Of a stretch of DNA of 37,747 nt, positions 28,051 through 37,109 are shown piece by piece. How positions within the stretch are numbered: position 1 is the stretch's first letter; the number at the start of each line of letters is the position of its first letter. This DNA comes from Colwellia sp. 39_35_sub15_T18 (lineage in GTDB: Bacteria; Pseudomonadota; Gammaproteobacteria; Enterobacterales; Alteromonadaceae). The notes beneath the pieces are model-generated. The model ran no database searches. It had not been told where the DNA came from and saw nothing but the letters and a program-made list of their open reading frames with translations. The translations under genes were made by a program, and so were the position numbers. The stretch is taken from contig MAAE01000020.1 in assembly GCA_002162675.1 (NCBI GenBank), forward strand, positions 1 to 37,747, given 5' to 3'.

Positions 28051-28506
28051 CTAAAGTCGCGCCACAAGGTTTGCTTTGTCGACATTATTGATGGTAAGTT
28101 CATAGTCAATACCATCAACTTCTATTATTAATGTGTCGTTTTCTATCGCGGCTAAGATGCCTTTAAACTTTCTACGGCCATTTAATGGCATAGATAATTT
28201 CACATTGATGGTTTCACCAACCACTTGTCGAAAATGCGATAATTCAAATAAAGGTCGGTCAACGCCCGGCGAAGAAACTTCTAAATTATATTCGCTGCTT
28301 ATCGGGTCTTCTACATCTAAAATAGCACCTACTTGACGACTCACTTCTGCACAATCATCAACATCAATGCCATTCTCATGGTCAATAAACAAACGTAAAA
28401 CTGAATTATTACCTGCGCTGATAAACTCCACACCCAATAATTCTTTGCCTGTTTCTTCCACGGCAGGACGAAGCATGTCAGTTAATTTTTGTTCAAATTT
28501 AGCCAA
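28051..28506 (-). CDS. rimP: Ribosome maturation factor RimP
   Basis: RimP (YhbC) aids 30S subunit assembly. The 151 residues (E. coli 150) contain the family signatures GVEFI, LRLFIDHENGIDVDDCAEVS and YNLEVSSPGVDRPLF, then the C-terminal SH3-like domain ending NNVDKANLVARL. The first codon is TTG at 28506, supported by AGAGGAA just upstream and by the conserved EQKLTDM segment right after it; the next in-frame ATG would delete that segment. It heads the rimP-nusA-infB operon behind a terminator-containing leader. Confidence 0.96.
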   Translation of the reverse strand: MAKFEQKLTDMLRPAVEETGKELLGVEFISAGNNSVLRLFIDHENGIDVDDCAEVSRQVGAILDVEDPISSEYNLEVSSPGVDRPLFELSHFRQVVGETINVKLSMPLNGRRKFKGILAAIENDTLIIEVDGIDYELTINNVDKANLVARL

Positions 28507-28580
28507 TCGTTTTTCCTCTTTATTTAAAATGTAACACTATAAAGTTAATCATTATTTGTTCTGAGATGAATTTCAGATAC

Positions 28581-28600
28581 AAAAAAAGGGCATATAGCCC
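28581..28600 (-). terminator. Weak leader terminator near rimP
   Basis: GGGC and GCCC (4-bp stem, loop ATATA) are followed on the minus strand by seven T. The stem is short. It is a second possible attenuation point about 75 bp before rimP. Confidence 0.4.
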
Positions 28601-28621
28601 AGCGTTTCTTTGCTGTATTTA

Positions 28622-28657
28622 TGTTTATTAGGCGTAAAAAATTAACGCTAATAAACA
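28622..28657. repeat. Hairpin in the rimP leader
   Basis: TGTTTATTAG (from 28622) pairs with CTAATAAACA (to 28657) and extends by three base pairs beyond a one-base bulge. It lies between the two leader terminators. Confidence 0.55.
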
Positions 28658-28679
28658 AAAAAGCCCCATCGCGGGGCTC
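28656..28679 (-). terminator. Strong terminator in the rimP leader
   Basis: On the minus strand AGCCCC-GCGAT-GGGGCT is followed by TTTTTT. It lies about 150 bp before the rimP start and about 135 nt after the mapped promoter, with no gene between. Confidence 0.85.
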
Positions 28680-28813
28680 ATATCACTGACCCCACACCAA
28701 CAGTTACTAAACTAAAGGTGTATATAACAAGAATAACAGTTAACTGTTTGAACAGATAAACGTCTCAATGACATCTTGCTATAAGCTTAAATCACCTAAT
28801 GGCTATTTAAGCT
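28656..28813 (-). ncRNA. Predicted structured leader RNA / small RNA upstream of rimP
   Basis: The predicted transcript starts near 28813 and ends at the terminator, about 158 nt. Its 5' end is a perfect 9-bp hairpin: AGCTTAAAT (28813-28805) with ATTTAAGCT (28792-28784). A palindrome AACAGTTAACTGTT is at 28735-28748, and ACACC pairs with GGTGT farther on. The GGGG in GTGTGGGG can pair with the CCCC of the terminator's 5' arm, so an antiterminator could compete with the terminator. It contains no tRNA and no open frame of note. It may be an attenuation leader of rimP-nusA-infB; I recall an Rfam rimP-leader family from gammaproteobacteria but could not compare. Confidence 0.6.
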
Positions 28814-28819
28814 GGGCGG

Positions 28820-28848
28820 ATTATATAGCGACAAGGCCGCGAGCGCAA
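28820..28848 (-). promoter_or_regulatory. Strong promoter for the rimP leader
   Basis: On the minus strand TTGCGC (28848-28843) and TATAAT (28825-28820) are exactly 17 bp apart. CCGCCC follows the -10, a GC-rich discriminator typical of stringently controlled promoters. It should drive the leader RNA and the rimP-nusA-infB operon. Confidence 0.75.
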
Positions 28849-29051
28849 GCTTGTTGGCTAATAATAGTGAAAAAATAATTGGCAAACAATGCAAAAAATT
28901 AACTTATGCTTTACAATCAGTTAGTATAGCCTAAACAATCATGCTATAACATTTATCAAAGGCTAACCACAGCAAGTATTAATTCAGTTTAATTAGCATT
29001 TTTTATCGTTATTTTAGTATCGTTATTTTTTGCGGAGCAATTTGACTCAAC

Positions 29052-30965
29052 ATGTATACATTCCCCCAGCTATTAATGAGAAATGCGATTTTAGCACTGA
29101 TATTTATTTTAACCTTCAGTCTCTTTTCTATCTTCCTTTTATCGTCATTACTTGAGGATAAAAGCACTCAATATCAACACACTATTAGCGCACTAACACA
29201 ACAATTAAGTGCAACAGATGAACAACAAGATGCACATTCGATTGCTAATATTCTAAAAAAATCGACCACTTATAATATTTTAACGGTTAGCAATAGTGCA
29301 GGAAAAACATTCATAAATTATCAGAATAGTAATATCGGTTTTACTTTACCCTATAGTGCCCCTGCCCCTAAAAAAGTAAGCCTGAGCGAGCTAAACTTAA
29401 CGGTCACTTACCAGCTTAATTTCTCTGGTGAGTATTCCTTATTGTTGACGTTAATATTAATTGCCATGAGCTTAGCTTTCACGTTGGTATTTTTCGCAGC
29501 GGCCATGAGCACTAAACGCCATAAAGCAATTTTCACCATAATTAGCCAACAAATAAAACAAGACCTAGCCTTAGTAAACCATACTAGTTTGCCTAGTGAT
29601 GATGAAGCCAATCGCAGCGATGATATTTTAGAAATTCCTGAGCTTAAAAAAGGCATCGCCGATATTAAACAGCTAATGACACAACAATTAGAAAGTGCCA
29701 TTAGCCTAGAAAAAGAAGCCTATGTCGACCACCTCACTAAATTAGATAACCGCGGCCGTTTTGTTCAATTTTATGAAAACCAAATAGTACAAGATAGCCC
29801 AGTAAAATTTGGCGTTCTTATCATTACTCGCTGCTCTGAATTACAAACTATCAATCAAATTCATGGTTATCATGAAGGTGACAAATATATTTCTGCTGTG
29901 GCTAATATTATAAAAAAATCACTGGCAACCTACCCTGATGGCAAATTATTTAGATTAAACAGCTCAGATTTTGCTTGTATATTACCCAATGTGAAATTGC
30001 AAGAAGCAGAAAAACTCACTAAAGACCTTACCGGACAATTTAATGAGTTCCAGCACGCTGCTGACTTAGACTCTGTTGCTTACTCAGGTTTAGTCTCTTT
30101 TGATAAAACAAACCCCTTAGGCGAGTTACTCGCTTTAGCCGATACTGGTGTAAGTGTTGCGCAAACACAAAATGCTAATGCTTGGTACTCACAAAAAGAT
30201 GTTGATATTTTACAAAATAACAGCAGCAGCAGTTATGGTAACCAAAATTGGCGTCAAGAAATTGATAGCGTTTTAGAAAATCAACGAGTAACACTATTAC
30301 TACAACCTATTCATCCCAATGGCAGAAATAGCAAAGTATATGGCGAAATTTTAGCACGCTTTCTCAATTCAAATAATGAAATGCTACCCACAGCTTCCTT
30401 TATTGCCATGGCTGAAAAGTTAGATAAAATTATTGCCGTCGACAAACTCATTATCGAAACCGCGATAAAAGAAATTATCAATAAGAATATGCTTGATCAT
30501 AGTTTTGGCATCAATATTAGCGCTCGTAGCATTAGCGATGAACACTTTATGATTTGGCTAGAGCGTAAACTATTACGTGAGCCGCAAGTTGCACCACGGT
30601 TAATTTTTGAAATTACTGAATATGGCCTACAGCAAAATATTAAAACCAGTAAACGCTTAATCGATATGTTACACCGCGCTGGCTCTCGCGTTACCGTTGA
30701 GCGCTTTGGTGTTGGTTTAACCTCATTTAAATTTTTTAGGGATTTAACGCCCGATTATATCAAAATGGACAGCTCTTATACGCGCGATATTGATGATGAT
30801 AAAAACAACCAATATTTCTTACGCTTAATGGTTGATTTAGCCCATAGACTCAGCATAAATGTTTTGGCTGAAAGTGTCGAAAGCCAAGAAGAGAAGCATA
30901 CCCTCGAAAAGTTGTTCATCGATGGCTGTCAGGGCTTTTACATTGGCAAGCCAAAGCCTTTATAA
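29052..30965 (+). CDS. csrD: Degenerate GGDEF/EAL membrane protein, CsrD-like
   Basis: The 637-residue protein has two membrane helices (about residues 11-33 and 125-150), a cytoplasmic linker and GGDEF plus EAL domains whose signature residues are lost. NSSDF replaces GGDEF near residue 302, GEILARF replaces the EAL motif near 432, and VERFGVGL replaces the usual DDFGTGYSS. E. coli CsrD (646 residues) has the same pattern and promotes decay of the CsrB and CsrC small RNAs. It is therefore probably not a c-di-GMP enzyme. The gene is single, with a terminator at 30998. Another inactive GGDEF/EAL regulator is possible. Confidence 0.75.
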   Translation: MYTFPQLLMRNAILALIFILTFSLFSIFLLSSLLEDKSTQYQHTISALTQQLSATDEQQDAHSIANILKKSTTYNILTVSNSAGKTFINYQNSNIGFTLPYSAPAPKKVSLSELNLTVTYQLNFSGEYSLLLTLILIAMSLAFTLVFFAAAMSTKRHKAIFTIISQQIKQDLALVNHTSLPSDDEANRSDDILEIPELKKGIADIKQLMTQQLESAISLEKEAYVDHLTKLDNRGRFVQFYENQIVQDSPVKFGVLIITRCSELQTINQIHGYHEGDKYISAVANIIKKSLATYPDGKLFRLNSSDFACILPNVKLQEAEKLTKDLTGQFNEFQHAADLDSVAYSGLVSFDKTNPLGELLALADTGVSVAQTQNANAWYSQKDVDILQNNSSSSYGNQNWRQEIDSVLENQRVTLLLQPIHPNGRNSKVYGEILARFLNSNNEMLPTASFIAMAEKLDKIIAVDKLIIETAIKEIINKNMLDHSFGINISARSISDEHFMIWLERKLLREPQVAPRLIFEITEYGLQQNIKTSKRLIDMLHRAGSRVTVERFGVGLTSFKFFRDLTPDYIKMDSSYTRDIDDDKNNQYFLRLMVDLAHRLSINVLAESVESQEEKHTLEKLFIDGCQGFYIGKPKPL

Positions 30966-30997
30966 ACGCATTCACCTTCAATCAATCATTAATAAAA

Positions 30998-31028
30998 AAC
31001 GAGCACATTTTAAACGCTCGTTTTTTTT
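30998..31028 (+). terminator. Intrinsic terminator after csrD-like gene
   Basis: AACGAGC (30998-31004) pairs with GCTCGTT (31016-31022) and is followed by a run of T. It lies just after the gene and before rnfA. Confidence 0.8.
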
Positions 31029-31122
31029 CGCCAAAATTCCCTTATCCCTATTCATAGTAGTGTTGTTATATTGAATAAAAACAAGGATAATACAAATAAC
31101 TTTATACTTAATAATGTTCTGA

Positions 31123-31704
31123 ATGACCGATTACATACTGCTACTTATTGGCACTGTACTAGTAAATAACTTTGTCCTAGTACAATTTCTTGGCCTATGC
31201 CCATTTATGGGGGTTTCTTCTCGCACCGAAACCGCCATAGGCATGTCTTTTGCTACGACCTTTGTGATGACCTTAGCATCGCTATTAAGCTACCTTGTTA
31301 CTACCTATATACTAGCGCCGCTTAACCTTGAATATTTAACGACCATGAGCTTTATCTTAGTCATAGCCGTCGTAGTACAATTTACCGAGATGGTTGTCCA
31401 TAAAACCAGTAGTAGCCTTTATCGGTTATTAGGCATATTTTTACCCTTGATCACCACCAACTGCGCCGTATTAGGTGTTGCCCTACTCAACCTGAGATTA
31501 CAGCATAACTTCTTTGAATCAATTATCTATGGCTTTGGTGCCGCGGTAGGTTTTTCTCTGGTGTTAGTGATGTTTTCAGCTATGCGAGAGAAGCTGGCTA
31601 ACGCTGATGTACCGACACCGTTTAAAGGCGCAGCCATTGCCATGATTACCGCCGGTTTAATGTCGTTAGCCTTTATGGGCTTTACTGGCTTAGTTAAACT
31701 TTAG
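31123..31704 (+). CDS. rnfA: Ion-translocating oxidoreductase subunit RnfA
   Basis: RnfA is a six-helix integral membrane subunit of the Rnf complex (RsxA in E. coli), which couples electron flow between NADH and ferredoxin to ion movement or keeps SoxR reduced. Its 193 residues equal the E. coli length. The conserved start [19 protein letters not shown] and [11 protein letters not shown], with the membrane cysteine that helps bind iron, are present, as is ITTNCAVLG. No strong ribosome-binding site is visible. It begins rnfABCDGE; the promoter must lie in 31029-31122. Confidence 0.97.
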   Translation: MTDYILLLIGTVLVNNFVLVQFLGLCPFMGVSSRTETAIGMSFATTFVMTLASLLSYLVTTYILAPLNLEYLTTMSFILVIAVVVQFTEMVVHKTSSSLYRLLGIFLPLITTNCAVLGVALLNLRLQHNFFESIIYGFGAAVGFSLVLVMFSAMREKLANADVPTPFKGAAIAMITAGLMSLAFMGFTGLVKL

Positions 31705-31718
31705 GGGCAATTGAACTG

Positions 31719-32288
31719 ATGATAAATATTTTAATTGCCATCATTGTGTTAGGTGCCATAGCGGCATTTTTTGGTGCTTTACTAGGCTATGCTTCTGTGC
31801 GCTTCCATGTCGATGGCGATCCTATCGTTGAGCAACTTGATGCGTTATTACCACAAACTCAGTGTGGTCAGTGTGGTTATCCTGGTTGTAAACCTTATGC
31901 TGAGGCCGTTGCTAATGGAGAAGCCATTAACAAATGTGCTCCAGGCGGTGAAGACACCATTAAAAAAATTGCTGATTTACTTGGCGTTGACGTGCAGCCC
32001 TTGGATGAAAACCATGAGCAAAATTCTTCACTCGGACATGGCCCAACAGTGGCTTTTATTATCGAAGAAGACTGTATTGGTTGCACTAAATGCATTCAGG
32101 CTTGTCCCGTTGATGCCATTTTAGGAGCAGCCAAACAAATGCATACTATTATCATAGATGAATGTACTGGTTGTGATTTATGTGTTGCCCCCTGCCCTGT
32201 TGATTGCATTGAAATGCGCCCAATTGCTGAAACCACTCAGAATTGGCAATGGGATTTAAATAAAATTGCTGTGAAGCAAATAGATTAA
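31719..32288 (+). CDS. rnfB: Rnf complex iron-sulfur subunit RnfB
   Basis: RnfB receives electrons from ferredoxin-like partners. One N-terminal membrane helix ([20 protein letters not shown]) anchors it. The 4Fe-4S domain follows with [16 protein letters not shown], then two ferredoxin clusters, [15 protein letters not shown] and [15 protein letters not shown]. The 189 residues match the family (E. coli 192). It starts 14 bp after rnfA with GGGGC upstream of the ATG. Confidence 0.97.
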   Translation: MINILIAIIVLGAIAAFFGALLGYASVRFHVDGDPIVEQLDALLPQTQCGQCGYPGCKPYAEAVANGEAINKCAPGGEDTIKKIADLLGVDVQPLDENHEQNSSLGHGPTVAFIIEEDCIGCTKCIQACPVDAILGAAKQMHTIIIDECTGCDLCVAPCPVDCIEMRPIAETTQNWQWDLNKIAVKQID

Positions 32289-32302
32289 GAGGGCTAAGGT
32301 AA

Positions 32303-34408
32303 GTGGACTCAATTATTCAGCGCATATCACAAGGTAAGTTTTGGCCTTTTCATGGTGGTATACACCCTCCAGAGCAAAAGAAAATCACCAATGAAAAACC
32401 AATTAGACAACTGCCTTTGCCTAAACAACTTATTTTACCTTTACAACAACATATTGGCCGCCAAGGCGATTTATTAGTAAAAGTAGGTGATAAGGTTTTA
32501 AAAGGGCAAGCACTAACACAAAGCTCTAACCCTATGGCTGTGCCGGTGCATGCACCTACTAGTGGCACAATAACTGCGATTAAAAAATCGGCTATTGCTC
32601 ACCCCTCAGGCATGAGCGAGCTATGTTTATTCATTGATGTTGACGGTGAAGATACTTGGCGAAAACGTGAAATTTGCCAAGATGTTAGTCAACTCAGTCA
32701 CCAGCAAATTATTGCCAAAATTGCCAATGCAGGTATTGCGGGTATGGGGGGCGCAGGCTTTCCAACTCATATCAAGGTTAATACCAAACCTGATATCAAC
32801 TTCTTGATCATTAATGCCGCCGAGTGTGAACCCTATATCACCGCCGATGATTTATTAATGCGCGAGCACAGCGCAACGATTGTTGATGGTATTAACATAC
32901 TCGATCAACTGCTTAACCCTGCGTTTATTTTAATTGGTATTGAAGATAATAAGCCTCAAGCAATTAAAGCCTTACAGCAAGCAACCAAATCACTTGAGAA
33001 AATCAACGTTTGCGTGCTGCCGACTAAATACCCTAGCGGTGGTGAAAAACAGTTAATAAAGCTGTTAACCGGTAAGGAGGTTACTAGTGGCACTTTACCG
33101 ATAAGCTCAGGTATTGTCGTACAAAACATTGCCACTTGCTTTGCTATTAGTGACGCGGTTATCAATGACACACCATTGCTCCGTCGTGTCATTACCTTAA
33201 CAGGACAAGCGTTAGCTAAACCACAAAATGTTTGGGCGCTACTCGGCACACCTGTGAGCTATTTACTTGCGCAAGCTGGTTTTACCCGTCAAGAAAACAC
33301 ACCAGTAGCTAATCCTCCCGTGACTAATCCTCCAGTAATAATGGGCGGCCCGATGATGGGCTTTAGCATTTTAAATGAACAAGTGCCCGTCGTTAAAACC
33401 AGTAATTGCATTTTAGCGCCAAGTAAAACTGAAATGCCTAGCGCTTTCGATAACAACGCCAACGAAGTAGAATGTATTCGTTGTGGGCAATGTGCGGATG
33501 TTTGCCCAAGCCAGTTGCTACCTCAAGAATTACAATGGAGTGCAAAAGCTAAAGATCATCAGCAATTAGCTAAACTTAATTTATTTGATTGCATTGACTG
33601 CGGCGCTTGCGCTTATGTTTGTCCAAGCCAAATTCCTTTAGTGCAATATTACCGTATTGCCAAAGCTGAAATTCGCCAACAACAACAACTCGACTTAAAA
33701 GCAGAAAAAGCAAAAGAGCGTTTTGAAGCACGAAAGTTACGCTTAGAGCGAGATAAAATAGCGCGAGAAGAAAAACATAAAAAAGCGGCAGCCGCACGAA
33801 AAGCCTCGATGAATAAAAAAACACCCGAAGCTGGTGCTGCAAAATCCGCAGTGGCCGCCGCACTTGCACGAGTAAAAGCTAAAAAGGCCGCTGGAAAGCA
33901 AGACAGCACGTCGACCGCTACCAATAACGAAGAAACGAAGAGCAGTAGCGAGTTGCCAATAGCGAATGATGAAGCTCTAGATGATAAGTCACAAGTCAAA
34001 GCGGCCATTGCCAGAGCAAAAGCGAAGAGACTGGCTAAAAGCACTGCTGTTCGCGAGAAGGCCGTTACCAATGATGAAGAAACAAAGAGCAGTGACGAAT
34101 TGCTAGTAGCGGACGAAGAAGAAAGTAAACAGTCAAATAGTGCTGATGATAAAAAAGCTAAAATTGCTGCCGCTATTGCCAAAGCTAAAGAAAAAGCTAA
34201 GGCTAAAAAAGCACAAGCAACTGAGCTAGCCGCATTAAGTAGTGAACAAAATAGCGAACAAAATAGTGAGAATAGTAGCGCAACTAGCGCTAAAGCAGAT
34301 GACAAAAAAGCAAGAATAGCTGCTGCGGTTGCTAAAGCAAAGGCTAAAGCGAAAGCAAAAAAAGAACAACAATCTAATCCTCAACCTAGCAACGAAGAAA
34401 TAAAATAA
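32303..34408 (+). CDS. rnfC: Rnf complex NADH-binding subunit RnfC, with repeat-rich tail
   Basis: RnfC binds NADH and FMN and carries two 4Fe-4S clusters. The start is GTG with TAAGG upstream. FHGGIHPPEQK is the N-terminal signature; GMGGAGFPTHIK and NAAECEPYITADD form the flavin/NADH site. The clusters are CIRCGQCADVCPS and CIDCGACAYVCPS (about residues 393-440). The 701-residue length reflects a C-terminal tail from about residue 465, rich in Lys/Ala, with repeated KAAIARAKAK-type modules and a duplicated ETKSS acidic segment. A similar tail occurs in E. coli RsxC. A short VANPPVTNPPV insertion lies near residue 336. Confidence 0.96.
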   Translation: MDSIIQRISQGKFWPFHGGIHPPEQKKITNEKPIRQLPLPKQLILPLQQHIGRQGDLLVKVGDKVLKGQALTQSSNPMAVPVHAPTSGTITAIKKSAIAHPSGMSELCLFIDVDGEDTWRKREICQDVSQLSHQQIIAKIANAGIAGMGGAGFPTHIKVNTKPDINFLIINAAECEPYITADDLLMREHSATIVDGINILDQLLNPAFILIGIEDNKPQAIKALQQATKSLEKINVCVLPTKYPSGGEKQLIKLLTGKEVTSGTLPISSGIVVQNIATCFAISDAVINDTPLLRRVITLTGQALAKPQNVWALLGTPVSYLLAQAGFTRQENTPVANPPVTNPPVIMGGPMMGFSILNEQVPVVKTSNCILAPSKTEMPSAFDNNANEVECIRCGQCADVCPSQLLPQELQWSAKAKDHQQLAKLNLFDCIDCGACAYVCPSQIPLVQYYRIAKAEIRQQQQLDLKAEKAKERFEARKLRLERDKIAREEKHKKAAAARKASMNKKTPEAGAAKSAVAAALARVKAKKAAGKQDSTSTATNNEETKSSSELPIANDEALDDKSQVKAAIARAKAKRLAKSTAVREKAVTNDEETKSSDELLVADEEESKQSNSADDKKAKIAAAIAKAKEKAKAKKAQATELAALSSEQNSEQNSENSSATSAKADDKKARIAAAVAKAKAKAKAKKEQQSNPQPSNEEIK

Positions 34409-34410
34409 TT

Positions 34411-35517
34411 ATGGCTTTTTGGATAGCAAGTTCACCACATAACCACAACCAAGCCGAAACATCAGCTTTGATGCGCTTAGTTACTTATGCCCTTTTTCCT
34501 GGCATCTTTGCCCAATGGTATTTTTTTGGTTGGGGCAACCTTATTCATATTACTTTAGCGGTTGTTACGGCCCTGATAAGTGAATTTATTGTTTTATCGC
34601 TAAGAAGTAAACACGGTAATAAAAGTACCAACAAACACACTTTAAGCAAGCAGCTTTTTGATGGTAGCGCGATACTTACCGCTGTATTAATAGGAATATG
34701 CTTACCCGCCATTGCACCATGGTGGATTGCTGTTATTGGCAGCATTTTCGCGGTTGTGGTGGTAAAACAACTTTATGGTGGCTTAGGTCAAAACCCTTTT
34801 AACCCGGCAATGGCCGCCTATGTGATGCTACTGATCTCATTTCCTGTGCAAATGACCTCATGGCAACCACCATTATCATTAATGACGGTCGATTTAAATC
34901 TTAGCAACACTATAAGCACCATATTTACCGGATTCACCAGCGAGGGTTACTCGGTTGAACAACTCAGAGCCGATATTGATGGCTTTACCATGGCCACCCC
35001 GCTAGATACGCTAAAAACTAATGCAAGCTTAGGCTTAACCGTTTATGAAACCATGCAAAACCAAATATTTGGCGCGCATTTTTCTTTAGGGTGGGAGTGG
35101 ATAAACGCGGCATTTTTATTAGGTGGAGTATTTTTAATCTTCAAAAAAGCCATTGCTTGGCAAACCCCTGCCAGCTTTTTGTTCAGTTTATTTATTTGTA
35201 CCTTTATCGCTTATAGCATAAGCCCTGACAGCAGTGCATCCACTATGTTTCATTGGCTAAGTGGTGGTTGTATGCTTGGCGCTTTCTTTATTTTAACCGA
35301 CCCAGTTACCGGGGCAACGAGCACTAAAGGTCGAGTGATTATTGGCGCGTTAGCAGGGCTACTCGTGTATGTGATCCGCGATTTTGGCGGCTATCCAGAT
35401 GGCGTAGCATTTGCGGTACTACTTTGTAATATGACCGCGCCATTAATCGACCGCTATACTCGCCCACGCACCTACGGTCATCAACCCAGCATAACGAAAC
35501 AAGAGGAAGGTAAATAA
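34411..35517 (+). CDS. rnfD: Rnf complex membrane subunit RnfD
   Basis: RnfD is a multi-helix membrane subunit with covalent FMN. The 368 residues contain the conserved GGLGQNPFNPAMAAYVMLLISFP segment, then FTMATPLDTLKT, the likely site of flavin attachment on threonine, and the late FILTDPVTGATSTKGR and FGGYPDGVAFAVLL motifs. Ten or so hydrophobic helices are visible. It starts 2 nt after rnfC and its stop shares a base with the rnfG start. Confidence 0.96.
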   Translation: MAFWIASSPHNHNQAETSALMRLVTYALFPGIFAQWYFFGWGNLIHITLAVVTALISEFIVLSLRSKHGNKSTNKHTLSKQLFDGSAILTAVLIGICLPAIAPWWIAVIGSIFAVVVVKQLYGGLGQNPFNPAMAAYVMLLISFPVQMTSWQPPLSLMTVDLNLSNTISTIFTGFTSEGYSVEQLRADIDGFTMATPLDTLKTNASLGLTVYETMQNQIFGAHFSLGWEWINAAFLLGGVFLIFKKAIAWQTPASFLFSLFICTFIAYSISPDSSASTMFHWLSGGCMLGAFFILTDPVTGATSTKGRVIIGALAGLLVYVIRDFGGYPDGVAFAVLLCNMTAPLIDRYTRPRTYGHQPSITKQEEGK

Positions 35518-36251
35518 TGACAGCGCCAAATCCTCAAATAAATAAGCCTAATGATCAAAAAACCAGTGTTTTTCGCTTACCTATACAAAAAAACAGTCAA
35601 ATTTTAGCGATTTTTGCCATTGCTTGTACCTTGATCGTTGGCTTAGTCAATGAACTAACAAAAGATAAAATTAAGGCACAAGCACAACAACAACTGTTAA
35701 ATACTTTACACAGTATTATTGAGCCAAATCGTTATGACAATGACATTACTAAAGATTGTGTTAATTTTAGTACTGCGGCGCTAAATGAACAAACCAGCGA
35801 TGCCATCCAAACGGCTTACATTGCCCGAAAGGCAGGCAAAGTAATTGCCATTGCCATGACCAACACTGCACCAGATGGCTATAATGGTGATATTGATCTT
35901 ATTGTTGCCGTGAGTATAGACGGTAAGGTCAGTGGTGTGCGTGTATTAAATCATAAAGAAACCCCTGGGCTGGGCGATAAAGTTGAATTACGCAAAAGCA
36001 ATTGGATCACTAGCTTTACCGGTAAAAAAATTCTCTCTGACACCGACAGCCGCTGGGCGGTAGCTAAAGATGATGGTATGTTTGATCAATTCACTGGCGC
36101 AACTATCACGCCCCGTGCAGTTGTTAAATCAGTCACACAAACGCTATTATATTTTAAAGCAAACCAACAAGCTTTATTAACACGTCCTAATGCGTGTCTG
36201 CTTAGTGTTGAGCAAACAGCGGCAGTCAATGAGGTGAACAATGACAAATAA
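35517..36251 (+). CDS. rnfG: Rnf complex subunit RnfG (covalent FMN)
   Basis: RnfG is mostly periplasmic, anchored by one helix ([19 protein letters not shown], about residues 29-47). [15 protein letters not shown] holds the threonine that binds FMN through a phosphoester bond. [18 protein letters not shown] is the family signature. The 244 residues are longer than the E. coli protein (about 206), in part through an N-terminal extension of some 20 residues. GAGGAAGG precedes the ATG, which overlaps the rnfD stop. Its 3' end overlaps rnfE by 11 bp. Confidence 0.96.
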   Translation: MTAPNPQINKPNDQKTSVFRLPIQKNSQILAIFAIACTLIVGLVNELTKDKIKAQAQQQLLNTLHSIIEPNRYDNDITKDCVNFSTAALNEQTSDAIQTAYIARKAGKVIAIAMTNTAPDGYNGDIDLIVAVSIDGKVSGVRVLNHKETPGLGDKVELRKSNWITSFTGKKILSDTDSRWAVAKDDGMFDQFTGATITPRAVVKSVTQTLLYFKANQQALLTRPNACLLSVEQTAAVNEVNNDK

Positions 36252-37035
36252 TATTGAACAAACATCTACGTCAGATATTGATACTGACACCGATATTGAT
36301 GTCGATGCAGCAACTCAGGCAGAAAAAAAAGCTGAACTTAAAAGAGAGTATAAAGAACTAGCAATACAAGGCTTATGGAAAAACAACCCAGGTTTAGTGC
36401 AACTGTTAGGACTTTGCCCACTACTTGCCGTCACAGCAACAGTAACCAACGCCTTAGGCTTGGGGTTGGCAACTTTATTGGTTTTAGTGTGCTCTAACCT
36501 CACTGTATCTGCCATTCGCCAATGGGTACCAAAAGAAATTCGTATCCCTATTTTCGTCTTGATCATCGCAGCTTTTGTCACCTGCGTACAATTATTAATG
36601 AACGCCTACACCTTCGGTATCTACCAGTCTCTGGGTATATTTTTACCGCTTATAGTCACCAACTGTGCCATTATTGGTCGTGCAGAAGCTTACGCCTCTA
36701 AAAACCCCGTTAAACAAGCAACTTTTGATGGTTTGATGATGGGCTTAGGCTTCACCTTAGTGCTGATTGTACTTGGCGCAATACGCGAAATTTTAGGACA
36801 AGGCACCTTATTTGATGGCGCTAACTTACTACTAGGTGACTGGGCAAGCGTACTACGCATAGAAGTTTATCAATTAGATAGCCAGTTTTTACTGGCCATT
36901 TTACCACCGGGAGCCTTTATTGCCATGGGTTTTATCATTGCGCTAAAAAACGTCATTGATAACCATATAAAACAGCGCCAACCCAAAGCGGTAAAACAAG
37001 ATATTGAACGAGTAAGAGTTAACTTTGATTCATAG
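36241..37035 (+). CDS. rnfE: Rnf complex membrane subunit RnfE, with acidic N-terminal extension
   Basis: RnfE is a six-helix membrane subunit related to RnfA, and the two share [21 protein letters not shown] and TNCAI motifs. At 264 residues it exceeds E. coli RsxE (231); the extra is an acidic Asp/Thr-rich N-terminus ([11 protein letters not shown]) before the usual [19 protein letters not shown] start. GAGGTG lies before the ATG, and no closer ATG exists before the conserved part, so the extension is probably translated. It overlaps rnfG by 11 bp and is the last rnf gene. Confidence 0.96.
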   Translation: MTNNIEQTSTSDIDTDTDIDVDAATQAEKKAELKREYKELAIQGLWKNNPGLVQLLGLCPLLAVTATVTNALGLGLATLLVLVCSNLTVSAIRQWVPKEIRIPIFVLIIAAFVTCVQLLMNAYTFGIYQSLGIFLPLIVTNCAIIGRAEAYASKNPVKQATFDGLMMGLGFTLVLIVLGAIREILGQGTLFDGANLLLGDWASVLRIEVYQLDSQFLLAILPPGAFIAMGFIIALKNVIDNHIKQRQPKAVKQDIERVRVNFDS

Positions 37036-37109
37036 AGTATTAGTTATCAGTTACCAGTGATTAGTTACGAATGATTAGCTTGGCGTTACAAAAAAGTGAA
37101 ACATAGCAA

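Noticed and set aside
28507..28860. Possible tRNA genes upstream of rimP, as in E. coli metY
   Set aside because: No T-arm consensus or cloverleaf can be formed; only hairpins and terminators are present.
33649..34305. 218-residue open frame on the minus strand opposite rnfC
   Set aside because: It is antisense to the Lys/Ala repeat tail and is a Leu/Ala/Ser-rich compositional shadow without translation signals.
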